The position numbers and the translations under genes were made by a program. Under the pieces are notes generated by a model that saw only the letters and a list, made by a program, of their open reading frames with translations, was not told the origin of the DNA and made no database searches. 64,000 nucleotides of DNA from Chloroflexota bacterium (GTDB lineage Bacteria; Chloroflexota; UBA11872), in the NCBI GenBank assembly GCA_026707285.1, contig JAPOXD010000048.1:48658-112657 (forward strand), given 5' to 3'. Each line of letters opens with the position of its first letter. Positions within the stretch are counted from its first letter, which is position 1. Shown here in pieces: positions 52,624-61,675 of the stretch.

Positions 52624-53823
52624 ATGACCGGCAGTCCAGTGGTGGATGGACCGCGGGCGTGCGCCGCCGACGAGTTCGACGGCGTGGTCGCGCTGCTCAA
52701 TCGCGTGTTTCGCGAAGGCTCCGACCAGAACACGCAGACCGACTATCCGTTGATCTTCGATCCCGCGCGGCGCGCGCACATGCGGGTGGTCAGCGTCGAC
52801 GGCGCCGTGGTGGCGCACGTGCCGGTGGCGCCGCGGGGCGTGGTGATCGACGGCGACACCTTCACGCTGGCCATCATCGGCGGGACGGTGACCCACCCGG
52901 ACCATCGGCATCGCGGCTACGCCACCGCCTGCCTGCGGGACGGGGTACGCATCATGATCGAGCGCGGCTGGCCGGTGTCGGCGCTATGGACGATCGAGCC
53001 GACCTTCCCGTTCTACCGCAACTCGGGCTGGGAGGCCGTGGGGTCGCAGGGCTGGAAGTACACGCTGGCCGCGGATGATGTAACCCAGCTGCGGCCCAGC
53101 CACCACCTGGTCGCCGTCTACGAGCCCGGAAATGCGGGACATCTCGGCGCCATCCGCGCCATCCACGACCGCGAGCCGCTGCGCATCGCCCGGTCCCCGG
53201 ACGAGTACGCCGTGCTGTTCAGCCTGCCCAAAATGCACACCCTCCTGGCCTTCGAGGGCGACGACGTGGCTGCCTACCTCACGGTTGGACAGGGAACGAA
53301 CAAGCCGGGTCTGGTCGAGGGCGGGGGCGACCATCGGGCGCTGGAGGCGCTGGTGCGCCACGCCCGCGCCGAGTGGCCCGCCGAACAGGACCTGCAAGTC
53401 GTGCTGCCGCTGACGCCGTGCGCGCTGGGCGACGTGGTCGCAGCCATCAAGCCGGGGCAGCAGCGGCCGGTGGAGGAGGCCAGCGGCATCGGGTTTCAAA
53501 TGATGCGAGTGAACGACTTTGGCTTGCTGATGCGGCAGCTCGGGAACCATCTGCGGCGCCAGTCGGCGGGCATCCGCGGCAAGGTGTGCGTGGTGTCCGA
53601 AGACTCTGGCGAGGCCGTGTCGCTGCACGTGCGCGACGGCGAGGTCGAAGTCACGTCCGAGCGCCTGCCCGATGCGGTGGCGCTGAGCCGCCGGCAGCTG
53701 GCGAAGTTGGTCTTTGGAGGCCATGCGTCGACGCCGCCCCTCAATCTCGACGGAGCGGGGGCGGCGCTGCTCGACGCGCTCTTCCCGATCTACGCTCCGA
53801 TCTGGGAAATTGACCACTCGTAG
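52624..53823 (+). CDS. Eis-like GNAT family N-acetyltransferase
   Basis: This 399-residue GNAT family protein has an acetyl-CoA loop HPDHRHRGYATACL near residue 99, followed by WTIEPTFPFYRNSGWEAVG, which matches the Eis-type F-Y-x-x-x-G-W strand. The second half has a SCP2-like C-terminal domain ending in ALFPIYAPIWEID. It is a paralogue of the gene at 10128. It lies between the TIM-barrel pair and the sulfatase in one transcription unit (gaps of 36 and 16 bases), which makes amino-sugar acetylation a tempting but unproven idea. Confidence 0.8.
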   Translation: MTGSPVVDGPRACAADEFDGVVALLNRVFREGSDQNTQTDYPLIFDPARRAHMRVVSVDGAVVAHVPVAPRGVVIDGDTFTLAIIGGTVTHPDHRHRGYATACLRDGVRIMIERGWPVSALWTIEPTFPFYRNSGWEAVGSQGWKYTLAADDVTQLRPSHHLVAVYEPGNAGHLGAIRAIHDREPLRIARSPDEYAVLFSLPKMHTLLAFEGDDVAAYLTVGQGTNKPGLVEGGGDHRALEALVRHARAEWPAEQDLQVVLPLTPCALGDVVAAIKPGQQRPVEEASGIGFQMMRVNDFGLLMRQLGNHLRRQSAGIRGKVCVVSEDSGEAVSLHVRDGEVEVTSERLPDAVALSRRQLAKLVFGGHASTPPLNLDGAGAALLDALFPIYAPIWEIDHS

Positions 53824-53839
53824 CCCGCCGCCACAGCAG

Positions 53840-55318
53840 ATGGAATCCGATGTGAACCGCCCTAACATCCTGCTGATCGTCACCGACCAGCAGCGCGGCG
53901 ACTGCCTGGGTCTGGCCGGTCATCCGGTGCTGCGGACGCCCAACATGGACTACATCGGCGGCGCCGGCACGAACTTCACCCGCGGCTACAGCGAGGTGCC
54001 GTCCTGCATCCCGGCCCGCCACGTGCTGATGTCGGGGCAGTCCGCGGACGTGAGCGGGATGGTCGGGTTTTACTACCGGAACGAGAAGTCGACGTGGCAG
54101 CCGGAGGCGACCCTGCCGGGCGAGTTGCGCCGCGCGGGTTATGAGACGCGCCTGATCGGCAAGCTGCACTTGCAACCTCGGCGGCGACGCTGGGGGTTCG
54201 ACGCGATGGAGCTGGCCGACGGCATCGGCGGGGAAGACAACGACTACGCGGACTGGCTGCGCGAGCGGGTTCCCGAAGATCAGCTCCAGGCCGCGCACGG
54301 CGTCGGCTCGAACAGCTGGGTGGGCCGGCCGTCGCACCTGCCGGAGCACCTGAGCTACTCGGCGTGGGTGGTCACCCGAGCGCTGGAGTTTCTGGAAAAG
54401 CGCGATCCATCAACTCCGTTCTTTCTCAATCTGTCGTTCTTTCCGCCGCATCCTCCACTCGCGCCGTCGCGCGTGTTCTATGAGCGGTACGCCGCGCTCG
54501 ACCTGCCGGAGCCGGCGATCGGGGACTGGGTGGAGCCGCTGCCGCCCGGCGCGTCGTTGGGGCTCGATCCCCTCGGCGGTTCGCAGCGTCTGAATCTCGA
54601 TCCGCTGACCATGCATTACTGCCGGGCCGCGTACTACGGTCTGATCAACGAGATCGACGCGCAGCTTGGTCGGCTGTTTAACGCCCTTCGCGGCTCGTTG
54701 CTGTCCAACACATTCGTCATCTTCGTGTCCGACCACGGCGAGATGCTTGGCGATCACCACCTGTTCGCCAAGACCGAGCCGTTCGAGGCGTCCGCCAGGA
54801 TCCCCTTCATGGCGATGCCGCCGCAGCCAGGCCGGGGCAAGGTGAATGCAGAGTTTCCCGCCGGAATCACCTGCGACGCGCCGGTCGGCTTGCAGGATGT
54901 GATGCCCACGCTGCTGGACGCGGCGGACGTGCCGATTCCACCCGGCGTGACCGGGCGGAGCCTGCTGCCGTTCATGCGCGGCGAGCGGCCCGAGTGGCGC
55001 GACGCCCTTCACGGCGAGCACGCCACCTGGCGCACACCCGACAGCGGAACGCACTGGCTGGTGACGGCCACGCATAAGTACATCTGGTACAGCCAGACCG
55101 GGGACGAACTCCTATTTGATTTGGCGGCCGACCCGAATGAGCTACACGACCTTTCCGGCGAGCACGACCTGGAGCCGTGGCGTCGGCGAATGGTCGCCGC
55201 GCTGGCCAACCGTCCGGAGGGATTCACGGATGGGCGGCGGCTGATGCCCGGCCGGCCGCATCGGTCGTTCGTGCCGGGCAAGGGACCAGTCGTCGAGTGG
55301 CCGGACGTGGGCCGCTAG
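53840..55318 (+). CDS. Sulfatase (type I, formylglycine-dependent)
   Basis: This 492-residue sulfatase/alkaline-phosphatase superfamily enzyme has the modified-cysteine motif C56-I-P-A-R60 (SCIPARHVLMSG), matching C-x-P-x-R. The metal and substrate segments RPNILLIVTDQQRGD (Asp16), GKLHLQPR and VSDHGEMLGDHHLFAK are conserved. Maturation needs a formylglycine-generating enzyme not seen in this window. No signal peptide is present. It follows the GNAT gene by 16 bases. Desulfation of a sulfated sugar or glycan fits the locus. Confidence 0.9.
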   Translation: MESDVNRPNILLIVTDQQRGDCLGLAGHPVLRTPNMDYIGGAGTNFTRGYSEVPSCIPARHVLMSGQSADVSGMVGFYYRNEKSTWQPEATLPGELRRAGYETRLIGKLHLQPRRRRWGFDAMELADGIGGEDNDYADWLRERVPEDQLQAAHGVGSNSWVGRPSHLPEHLSYSAWVVTRALEFLEKRDPSTPFFLNLSFFPPHPPLAPSRVFYERYAALDLPEPAIGDWVEPLPPGASLGLDPLGGSQRLNLDPLTMHYCRAAYYGLINEIDAQLGRLFNALRGSLLSNTFVIFVSDHGEMLGDHHLFAKTEPFEASARIPFMAMPPQPGRGKVNAEFPAGITCDAPVGLQDVMPTLLDAADVPIPPGVTGRSLLPFMRGERPEWRDALHGEHATWRTPDSGTHWLVTATHKYIWYSQTGDELLFDLAADPNELHDLSGEHDLEPWRRRMVAALANRPEGFTDGRRLMPGRPHRSFVPGKGPVVEWPDVGR

Positions 55319-55464
55319 GACGATTCCCACGAGTGCTCGGCCGACGCGCGAGCGGGTGAGCTGTCGCGTGGATCTCCCGATGACCGTTCAGATTGCGCTC
55401 ATATACCGTGGGCACTGCGCGCCATCGAGCCAATCGGCGTGCACGGAGATCTTGTAGCGCCCCA

Positions 55465-56889
55465 ATGCGACTTTCCAACCGCCAAGCGGCCGTGCGGGTG
55501 GCGGAATGGATTGGGCGAATCCTGCTCGTGGGAGTGGTGGGGTTTTGGTGGGGCGGTCACGTGGGACCACAACTCTTCAGCCTGGCATTCCCGTCGGTCC
55601 TGTCGCCCGACAGTCTGCTGCGCCAACTGGACCCCGAGCTCGACGAGGGCTTTGCCAACACCGCGTCCGCAGCCACGCTGCTGATCGTGGCGCTGCTGGC
55701 TGCGGCGAATACCGCCGTTGGCTGGCGGCGGGGGTCCGGCCGAGTCGCCGTGGGCGGTTGGTTCCTGCTGGCGGCGTTGGTCGCTGTCATCGCCGTCAGT
55801 GAGATGAGCGATACGCACAACGACGCGCAAGCCGACGTGCTGCGAAACGTATTCGGCGTGGAGGGACGTCCCGCGGATTGGGCGCGAATCGCGCTAATGA
55901 GTCCGCTGCTCGCAGTGTTTTCGATGGCGATGTGGTTTTTCGCCCGCCGGGGTTTGGGCGCATCCCCAGCGCGCGTGCCGATTGTCCTGGGCGCTGGAGC
56001 CTGGATGCTGTCGGTGGCCTATGACGCCACGCAGCACATTCTGCTCACCGGCCAAGACCATGTGTTGGGGAGCATCATCGAAGAGATGCTGGAGATATGC
56101 GGGGCGTTGCTGATTGGGTTGGGCGCCGCCATGTCCCTTCGCGCGGACGCGGCGCTGCGAACGGGGCCTCACGCACGGTATGTCCGGTGGAGAGCGCCAC
56201 TGATTGGATCCTTCGTCGCCGTTGTCGGGCTCGGCGCCCTGGCCGTCGTGTTTACCTACAGAGTCCTGCTCATCGACGTGGGAGCAACACCGGACCTTCA
56301 CGCGTTGGATTTGCGCCTATTCGCGCAGGAAACGGTCGCGCAGGAGCTGCGAATGCCGGCTGATGCTGTTGGGCGAATCGATCTGCGTCTCGCCCAGCGT
56401 GATCCGGACGGCGGAACGGGCACGGCGGCCGTGCGCATCGCCAGCCCGGAACATCCGGAGCGCACATTGTCGGTTGGATCGGTGGAGATTCCCTCAGGCG
56501 TGCGAACGCACTGGCGCAGCATCGATCTCTTGCCACCGCTGACCGAGCCCGAGGGCCGGCGGCTGCGGGTAACGGTGATTGCCGACATCGATTCCGATGC
56601 CGAACTATGGGTTGGGGTGGCGAAGTCGAACTGGTATGCCGACGGGGGGTTCTGGATCAATGGCGAGCCCGCCGCGCCGCACCAGGACCTCGAGTTCGTG
56701 GCCTATGGCACCGCCGAACCCACGCGAAGCAAGGTGCGCGCGATCTGGGAGAGCTTCACCTCAGGCTGGCGTTGGCCCGCGACGCTGGCCCGTATGGTGG
56801 TGGGGCTGACGCTCATTACCTTTTTCCCAGTTGTGCTGGTCACCGCCGCGTGGCGGCGGCCAAGCGTTTCAGGAGACCGTCGCCACTAG
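55465..56889 (+). CDS. Multi-pass membrane protein with an extracytoplasmic beta domain
   Basis: This 474-residue protein has about seven hydrophobic helices in residues 15-280 (including IGRILLVGVVGFWWGGHVG and FVAVVGLGALAVVFTYRVLL). A soluble beta-rich domain from about 285 to 430 contains QELRMPADAVGRIDLRL and VTVIADIDSDAELWVGVAK. A final helix near 448-467 (LARMVVGLTLITFFPVVLV) is followed by a basic tail. A conserved-looking AYDATQHILLTGQDHVLG lies mid-membrane. The ATG at 55465 was chosen over an upstream start with basic, unstructured sequence. No family was recognised. Confidence 0.68.
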   Translation: MRLSNRQAAVRVAEWIGRILLVGVVGFWWGGHVGPQLFSLAFPSVLSPDSLLRQLDPELDEGFANTASAATLLIVALLAAANTAVGWRRGSGRVAVGGWFLLAALVAVIAVSEMSDTHNDAQADVLRNVFGVEGRPADWARIALMSPLLAVFSMAMWFFARRGLGASPARVPIVLGAGAWMLSVAYDATQHILLTGQDHVLGSIIEEMLEICGALLIGLGAAMSLRADAALRTGPHARYVRWRAPLIGSFVAVVGLGALAVVFTYRVLLIDVGATPDLHALDLRLFAQETVAQELRMPADAVGRIDLRLAQRDPDGGTGTAAVRIASPEHPERTLSVGSVEIPSGVRTHWRSIDLLPPLTEPEGRRLRVTVIADIDSDAELWVGVAKSNWYADGGFWINGEPAAPHQDLEFVAYGTAEPTRSKVRAIWESFTSGWRWPATLARMVVGLTLITFFPVVLVTAAWRRPSVSGDRRH

Positions 56890-56912
56890 GAGTCGGCAGC
56901 GCGTCGCTGCGC

Positions 56913-58388
56913 CTAGGTCAGGCCCGCCCGGCGCAGCGCTCGTGGGACATCACCGGCGTGGGCGCGGGCCATGGCGTCGAGCGTGCCCGCCAGTTCCCCG
57001 GCCTCGAACGCCGCCCGGGGCTCGGCCATGGGCCGGGCTCGCAGCCACTCCGCGGCGACGACGGCGTCGTTGTAGTCGCCCAGGACGTCCTGGAGCGCGG
57101 CGAGACGGCGCGCCAGGCGCTTGACCGGCTTGCCCCCATAGCGCTCCACCGCCTCGGCGGCATAGCGCGCGCGCTTAGCCACGATGCGCATGCGATGCAG
57201 CTCGTCGGGGCTCGTGGCGGCGTCGACCTTGGACGCCACGCGACTCAGGCGTCCCTCAGCCCGTCGCGCGAGGGATCGAAGCTCCCGCGGCGCCATGTCG
57301 CGCGCATCGACACGTACCTCGGGCGAGGCTGACGCGGCGATCACGCGATCGAGCAACTGGTCGGTGCGCTCGCTTTGGAGCATGGCCAGGAGCTCTTCCC
57401 GCGCTTCCTGCCGCTCGACCAGCAGTCGCGCGAGCACCGGCTCGGGCGTCGTGCGGGACGGGTCCAGCGTGCGAGCCGCCGACTCGAGCGTCTCGAGCAT
57501 CACGTCGGCGTCGCGAATCGGCTGCATGAGCCCGGCCAGCCAACGCAGGTCGTCGCCCAGCGCGCGCCGCCACGCCTCGTCCAAGAGCGGTCCAAACGTG
57601 CGCATGTTGGAGCGCAGGCGACGGGTGGCGACGCGTGCCTGGTGCACGGCTTCGGGGTCTTCGTCGAGCACGACCCCGGGCAGGGCGAGCACCAGTCGCC
57701 TCGTGGCCTCGGCAAACGCGACCCGAATCACATCGGCCGCCGTGGCGTGGAGGCCGAGCCGGGGAACGGTCACTTCCGGCGAAGCGGCGGCGTCGGCCTC
57801 GATCGCGCGCCGCAGCTTGGGCACCCGAATCGGAACGGTCGCCCCGGCGGTCTGCAGCCGGGTCACGACGTCCCGAACGACCGCTTCGGACGCATCCGGA
57901 CGCAACTCAACTTCAACTTCGCGAAACTCCCTGGCCATTGCGCCGCCGGCATAGGCCGTCACGGCGTCCTCAGAAATTTCGGCGAGGTCTCGCCCCTGCG
58001 GGTCGGCCACATCGGTGGATCGGCGCGTCGTTTCCAGGCGAACCAGCGGGATGACCGGACGGGCGCGAGTGAACGGCCGCACGATGGTGATCGCGTGGGG
58101 CGGCGGGGCTTCGGCCGCGCCGTCCACTCGAACCTCATCACGCGCGAGGGCGGTGCCGTCGTCGAGCACCGGGAGCTTGACCAGCCATCCCTCGCCGACC
58201 CGATAGCGCAACGTGCAGCCCCAGCGGAGAAGTCGAAGGTCGGCGGTGTCGTAGTAGGTCGTGACCAGATGGCGCGGTTCGTGCGGGCGCGTCACGTACG
58301 CAGCCAGCGCTCGGTCAAGGTTGAGATCGACGAGCGGGTCGATGCCGAGCTTGTGCTCGCGCTCGCGAGTCACGCGCTCGCGAGTCAC
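56913..58388 (-). CDS. CYTH-CHAD domain protein
   Basis: This 491-residue protein joins a CYTH domain (residues about 1-200), with the signature E-x-E-x-K (REREHKL) and a run of basic residues lining the tunnel, to a CHAD domain (about 215-490). The latter has VHQARVATRRLRSNMRTF and LHRMRIVAKRARYAAEAVERY, the conserved histidine/arginine helices that bind polyphosphate. CYTH enzymes act on triphosphates such as inorganic tripolyphosphate or thiamine triphosphate. Two GTG starts 15 bases apart are possible (58388 and 58373), with a duplicated GACTCGCGAGCGC between them. It is divergent from tandem kinase-like genes. Confidence 0.88.
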   Translation of the reverse strand: MTRERVTREREHKLGIDPLVDLNLDRALAAYVTRPHEPRHLVTTYYDTADLRLLRWGCTLRYRVGEGWLVKLPVLDDGTALARDEVRVDGAAEAPPPHAITIVRPFTRARPVIPLVRLETTRRSTDVADPQGRDLAEISEDAVTAYAGGAMAREFREVEVELRPDASEAVVRDVVTRLQTAGATVPIRVPKLRRAIEADAAASPEVTVPRLGLHATAADVIRVAFAEATRRLVLALPGVVLDEDPEAVHQARVATRRLRSNMRTFGPLLDEAWRRALGDDLRWLAGLMQPIRDADVMLETLESAARTLDPSRTTPEPVLARLLVERQEAREELLAMLQSERTDQLLDRVIAASASPEVRVDARDMAPRELRSLARRAEGRLSRVASKVDAATSPDELHRMRIVAKRARYAAEAVERYGGKPVKRLARRLAALQDVLGDYNDAVVAAEWLRARPMAEPRAAFEAGELAGTLDAMARAHAGDVPRALRRAGLT

Positions 58389-58636
58389 CGGCACAGCCCA
58401 AGTCTGATCCGCACGAAGCCTCTGTGCTCCCCGGTCTGTCGGCGCGGGCCGACTATCATATAAGCCCCACGCCGCCCTTCGAGGACCACGCCGTGAGACT
58501 CGCCGGACTCGCTGGCCTCTTGCGGGCATGGGCGGCGCGAAGTCTCCGAGGCACGCGGCGGGCAGCCGGCGCTGAAGGCGTCGTCCGGGCGCCCGACGGT
58601 GGCTCAACCGCGCCAACGAGTCGCCGCGCACCGGTC

Positions 58637-59395
58637 ATGTCGGACGACGACGGCATGCAGCCCGGACCGTTTCCGGGGCGCCTGTTTGTCGTGGAAGGGA
58701 TCGACGGCTCCGGCAAGAGCACGCAGCTCGACCTTCTCCACAAGTGGCTAACCAGCCGCGGGGTGCTGGTGGTGTCAAGCGAGTGGAATTCGTCGCCGAT
58801 CGTCCGCCGCACCACGCGCCGGGGAAAACGGCGCCGCTTGTTTTCGCCCATGACGTTCAGCCTCATCCACTGCGCGGACCTGGCGAACCGGGTCCACGAG
58901 CAGATCCTTCCTGCGCTGCAGGCCGGGGCCACAGTGCTTGCCGACCGCTATATCTATACGGCGTTCGCACGCGACGCCGCCCGCGGCGTCGACCCCGTTT
59001 GGCTGCGCCACCTGTACGCCTTCGCTCCGAAGCCGACCATGGCGTTTTACTTCGACGTTCCGCTGCCGGAGGCGATTCGGCGAATCGAGGATGGCCGGGC
59101 CCAGCTGAAGTACTACGAGGCCGGCATGGACCTTGGCCTGAGCAGCGATTTCGACCGGTCGTTCCAAGCGTTTCAGGGCATGATCCAAACCGAGTACGAG
59201 CGGATGCTCGATGAGTTTGGACTGATCTCCATCGATGCAACCGCCCCGCCCACCGAGCAGCAGCACAAGGTCCGCGAGCTTGTGGAGCCCCACGTCGGCG
59301 GCGCGCTCAAGATTCAAGACGGCGGCCTGGCGGACGCCCTCACGGCGTCGGGACTCACGGGGCGCTACCTAAACACGCTCGGGGCCCGACGATGA
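58637..59395 (+). CDS. Thymidylate kinase-like P-loop protein, copy 1
   Basis: This 252-residue nucleoside-monophosphate-kinase-like protein has an intact Walker A GIDGSGKS (21-28), a downstream DRYIYTAFARDAARG (DRY/H-type motif), and FYFDVPLPEAIRRIEDGR, matching the thymidylate kinase layout. A conventional dTMP kinase is about 205 residues, so this one is longer, mostly at the C-terminus. The ATG at 58637 opens MSDDDGMQPG; a GTG at 58492 would add 48 residues. It may be a true dTMP kinase or a paralogue. The next gene's ATG overlaps its stop. Confidence 0.82.
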   Translation: MSDDDGMQPGPFPGRLFVVEGIDGSGKSTQLDLLHKWLTSRGVLVVSSEWNSSPIVRRTTRRGKRRRLFSPMTFSLIHCADLANRVHEQILPALQAGATVLADRYIYTAFARDAARGVDPVWLRHLYAFAPKPTMAFYFDVPLPEAIRRIEDGRAQLKYYEAGMDLGLSSDFDRSFQAFQGMIQTEYERMLDEFGLISIDATAPPTEQQHKVRELVEPHVGGALKIQDGGLADALTASGLTGRYLNTLGARR

Positions 59396-60099
59396 TGAAC
59401 CGACAGGCCCGCGTACTGCGTTTCTACGGCGAGCCGCCCACCGGATGGCATGATCGCGAGGTCCTGGGTCGCATTGTCGTCTTCGAAGGCCCGGACGGCG
59501 CCGGACGATCGACCCATATCCGGCTGATCAAGGAGTGGCTGGAGGACATGGGCCTTCCAGCCGTGGACACCGGACTTACACGCTCCGACCTTGCGGGGCG
59601 CGGCATCGACCGGGCCAAGACGGGGCACCGGTTGGACGCCGTGACGCTCAACCTGTTTTACGCCACCGACTTCTGCGACCGCCTGGAGCGGTTGATCCTG
59701 CCGTCGGCCCGCGCCGGAATGGTGGTGCTCGCCGACCGCTATTTCTATTCGCTGATCGCGCGGGCGTGCGTGCGAGGCATGCCGCGAGAGTGGATGGACG
59801 GGCTCTACTCGTTCGCCCCGATCCCTGACAAAGTGATTTATCTCGATGTCGATGTGGACCAGCTCCTGCCGCGCGCTCTGCACGCCGGAAACATCGACTA
59901 CTGGGAGTCTGGGCAGGACTTTCTGAAGGGGACCGATCCGCATTCGACCTACATCGCCTACCAGACGGACATGATCCGGCAGTTGCGCGAGCTGGCGGGC
60001 ATCCACAGCTTCGACGTGGTGGACGCGCGTGGACCAATTACGCAGACGTTCGAATCCATCCGCGGGCGCATCGAGGAAGTGATCGCCGACATCGCCTGA
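59392..60099 (+). CDS. Thymidylate kinase-like protein, copy 2, altered P-loop
   Basis: This 235-residue relative of the preceding gene overlaps it by four bases (ATGA). The Walker A segment reads GPDGAGRST (33-41), so the invariant P-loop lysine is arginine (Arg39). The DRYFYSLIARACVRG motif, with LADRY, and the C-terminal helices are kept. Lys-to-Arg in Walker A usually lowers or abolishes nucleotide phosphorylation, so this copy may be a regulatory or substrate-binding partner. It could also use another catalytic group. Function is uncertain; the family assignment is good. Confidence 0.8.
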   Translation: MMNRQARVLRFYGEPPTGWHDREVLGRIVVFEGPDGAGRSTHIRLIKEWLEDMGLPAVDTGLTRSDLAGRGIDRAKTGHRLDAVTLNLFYATDFCDRLERLILPSARAGMVVLADRYFYSLIARACVRGMPREWMDGLYSFAPIPDKVIYLDVDVDQLLPRALHAGNIDYWESGQDFLKGTDPHSTYIAYQTDMIRQLRELAGIHSFDVVDARGPITQTFESIRGRIEEVIADIA

Positions 60100-60123
60100 G
60101 TCCACGCCGCCCGGCCGCGACTT

Positions 60124-61215
60124 CTAGTCGCCCAGCTCGACTCCGGTGTCGCGCGCCGCGGATATCCAGTGATGATCCAGCGGCACGGTCTTGCGCTCGC
60201 CGGCAACGTCGGCGAGATCGACCGGCGTCACCTTCCCGCCGTGCACGCCAATCATGCTGCCGGTCACACCGTCAGCCACATAGCGCGCACAAGACGTGCC
60301 GAGGTGAGTGGCCAGCACACGGTCAAAGGGCGATGGCGTCCCGCCGCGCTGCACGTGTCCCAAGATCGTCAGGCGTGACTCCAGACCGGTCAGTTCTTCC
60401 AACTGGCGAGCCACCTGCTGCGACCGCGCCCCGAGCGACTCCCCGTGCCCATTGCCTTTGCCGCCGGACGCGTTGCCGCCTCCCGCGGTCGAGGCGTGCT
60501 CCAGGGGCCGCGCCCCTTCGGAAATCGCGACGATGCTGAAGCCGCGTCCGCCCAGGCTGCGGCGGCGGATGGCCTCGGCAATCGTCTCGATGTCATAAGG
60601 AATCTCGGGTATGAGGATGACGTCGGCGCCGGCGGCGAGGCCCGCGCCGAGGGCAAGCCAGCCGGTGTTGTGCCCCATCGTCTCCACGACGATGATTCGA
60701 TGATGGCTATGCGCCGTGCTGTGGAGGCGGTCGATGGCCTCGGTGGCGATCGTCAGCGCCGTATTGAATCCGATGCTCACGTCGGTGCCGGCCACGTCGT
60801 TGTCGATGGTCTTGGGCAACGTGACTATCCGCAGCCCTTTGCGCACCAACTTGTAGGCGCTGGCCTGCGTGCCTCCACCGCCGAGGCAGACCAGCGCATC
60901 CAGCCGATGCTTTTCGAAGTTTTCGACCATGATGTCGGTCATGTCCGCCTTGCGGCCGGCAATGGGCATGCGGTGCGGCTTGTCGCGGCTTGCCCCGAGC
61001 ATCGTTCCGCCAAGCGTCAAGATTCCGGAGAGGTTGTCGTTGTTGAGCTCGATGAATCGGTTTTCCATAAGCCCGCGAAATCCATCGCGGAAACCGACGA
61101 CGCGCATGCCGAACTGCTGAATCGCGGTCTTGCCCACACCGCGAATGGCCACGTTCAGGCCCGGGCTGTCGCCCCCGGCCGTGAGGATTCCGATGTTTCT
61201 CAACGAAAGCTGCAT
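60124..61215 (-). CDS. pfkA: 6-phosphofructokinase family protein
   Basis: This 363-residue PFK has [12 protein letters not shown] (10-21), [21 protein letters not shown] (catalytic Asp138, with Asp140), [12 protein letters not shown] and [16 protein letters not shown]. The nucleotide/Mg segment reads LGGGGTQ (111-117): Gly114 sits where the bacterial enzyme has the Mg-binding Asp of GGDG, so the usual acid is absent. The following Gly115 is the residue tied to ATP rather than pyrophosphate use. A Gly-rich insert ([14 protein letters not shown]) lies near residue 245. Phosphoryl donor and activity need direct evidence. The symbol is provisional. Confidence 0.78.
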   Translation of the reverse strand: MQLSLRNIGILTAGGDSPGLNVAIRGVGKTAIQQFGMRVVGFRDGFRGLMENRFIELNNDNLSGILTLGGTMLGASRDKPHRMPIAGRKADMTDIMVENFEKHRLDALVCLGGGGTQASAYKLVRKGLRIVTLPKTIDNDVAGTDVSIGFNTALTIATEAIDRLHSTAHSHHRIIVVETMGHNTGWLALGAGLAAGADVILIPEIPYDIETIAEAIRRRSLGGRGFSIVAISEGARPLEHASTAGGGNASGGKGNGHGESLGARSQQVARQLEELTGLESRLTILGHVQRGGTPSPFDRVLATHLGTSCARYVADGVTGSMIGVHGGKVTPVDLADVAGERKTVPLDHHWISAARDTGVELGD

Positions 61216-61675
61216 TGGCCGCCGTCCTCAGCCGTCGCGGAGGCCTGGCTGAATGCTGCGGACCACACCCAAGGCCGCGCGAAGCGTCCGTCACTGGCGC
61301 TGCACGCTGTGCCCGAAGATGCGGCGACGGACCTCGCCCGGGCGGCGCCCAGTCCCTGGCGTTGACCGGCGACGCGGCACGCCATTGGCGTGCCTTCCGC
61401 CTGCAAAGCCTCGCGGAGCATCCGCTGGCCCTCCCGCAACGCGCCACCGCGCTGGAATGATACGCGCGGCGCGTAGTCGGCGCTGGCATCACCGCACCCA
61501 CGCCGACCGACGGCGGCCGCCTCGCGGGATGAGCGAGCCGCACGAAACGGTAGGTGTCAACGAGGTAAGCGCAGCCTGAGCGTTTTGGTCGTTTCGACAA
61601 AATTCTCTTAGTCTGCCGCTCGCCATGCCCACGGGTGCTGCTATAACGCCAACGAGGTCTAGAGGAATGCGTCCC
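61216..61675. other. Intergenic region between divergent genes
   Basis: These 460 bases hold no recognisable gene. A TATAAC (-10-like) at 61642-61647 lies 28 bases upstream of the ATG at 61676, without a clear -35 partner. Confidence 0.45.
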
